Shown here: in pieces, positions 6,455 to 6,490 of the stretch
How positions within the stretch are numbered: position 1 is the stretch's first letter
Layout of the letters: every line of letters begins with the position of its first letter
Assembly (NCBI GenBank): GCA_015654825.1
Contig: JAATGE010000666.1
Location: 1 to 6,490, forward strand
Origin: Rhodospirillales bacterium
Lineage (GTDB): Bacteria > Pseudomonadota > Alphaproteobacteria > Acetobacterales > Acetobacteraceae
Length of the DNA: 6,490 nt
Reading direction: 5' to 3'
The notes under the pieces: generated by a model
What the model was told of the DNA's origin: nothing
The model's input: only the letters and a program-made list of their open reading frames with translations
Databases searched by the model: none
Translations under genes and position numbers: made by a program

Positions 6455-6490
6455 TGTTGCAAGCCCGTGGTGCGGTGGGCGATGGGCAAT

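Noticed and set aside
6302..6490. A minus-strand frame open from the right edge to a TGA that overlaps the ATG at 6305
   Set aside because: The translation (rich in Arg, Pro, His, Ala) does not resemble a protein C-terminus and runs through the repeat relic and a hairpin. An open frame of this length is expected by chance at this GC content.

Overview
The window is GC-rich DNA from a Gram-negative bacterium. A TonB-dependent outer-membrane receptor, a periplasmic c-type cytochrome-like protein and several Sec signal peptides all require a double membrane. High GC, the style of the receptor's N-terminus and the family pairing at the left edge point to Alphaproteobacteria (Sphingomonadales, Hyphomonadaceae or Acetobacteraceae type). 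A gammaproteobacterium cannot be excluded from sequence alone.

Left block, plus strand (1-4015): three genes that look like one transcription unit. They are the 3' end of a parallel beta-helix surface or periplasmic protein, a two-CXXCH protein of the uncharacterised HNE_0200 type whose GTG start overlaps the upstream TGA, and, 51 nt later, a complete 784-residue TonB-dependent receptor. The first two families are known as a recurrent adjacent pair of unknown function. Here the pair is joined to a receptor, so a shared envelope role (binding, oxidising or importing an unidentified substrate) is a reasonable inference but not shown.

Centre (4016-4161): the convergent gap between the receptor and the next gene is almost entirely filled by a 139-nt nested inverted repeat. 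Its two arms of about 48-49 nt are complementary to each other, and each arm also contains two perfect small hairpins. A decayed fragment of the same repeat lies at 6342-6354, so this is probably a dispersed genomic repeat family that may also end or protect the two facing transcripts.

Right block, minus strand (4162-6305): a complete DUF1329 periplasmic protein, preceded by a 167-nt AT-rich gap holding a 7-bp dyad. Upstream of it is a 210-residue exported protein with eight cysteines in its mature part that I do not recognise. The last 185 nt (6306-6490) hold the repeat fragment, a short hairpin and no gene I can support.

Very long open frames antisense to the real genes (931 codons opposite the left block, 455 opposite the DUF1329 gene) are high-GC shadows and are not annotated.
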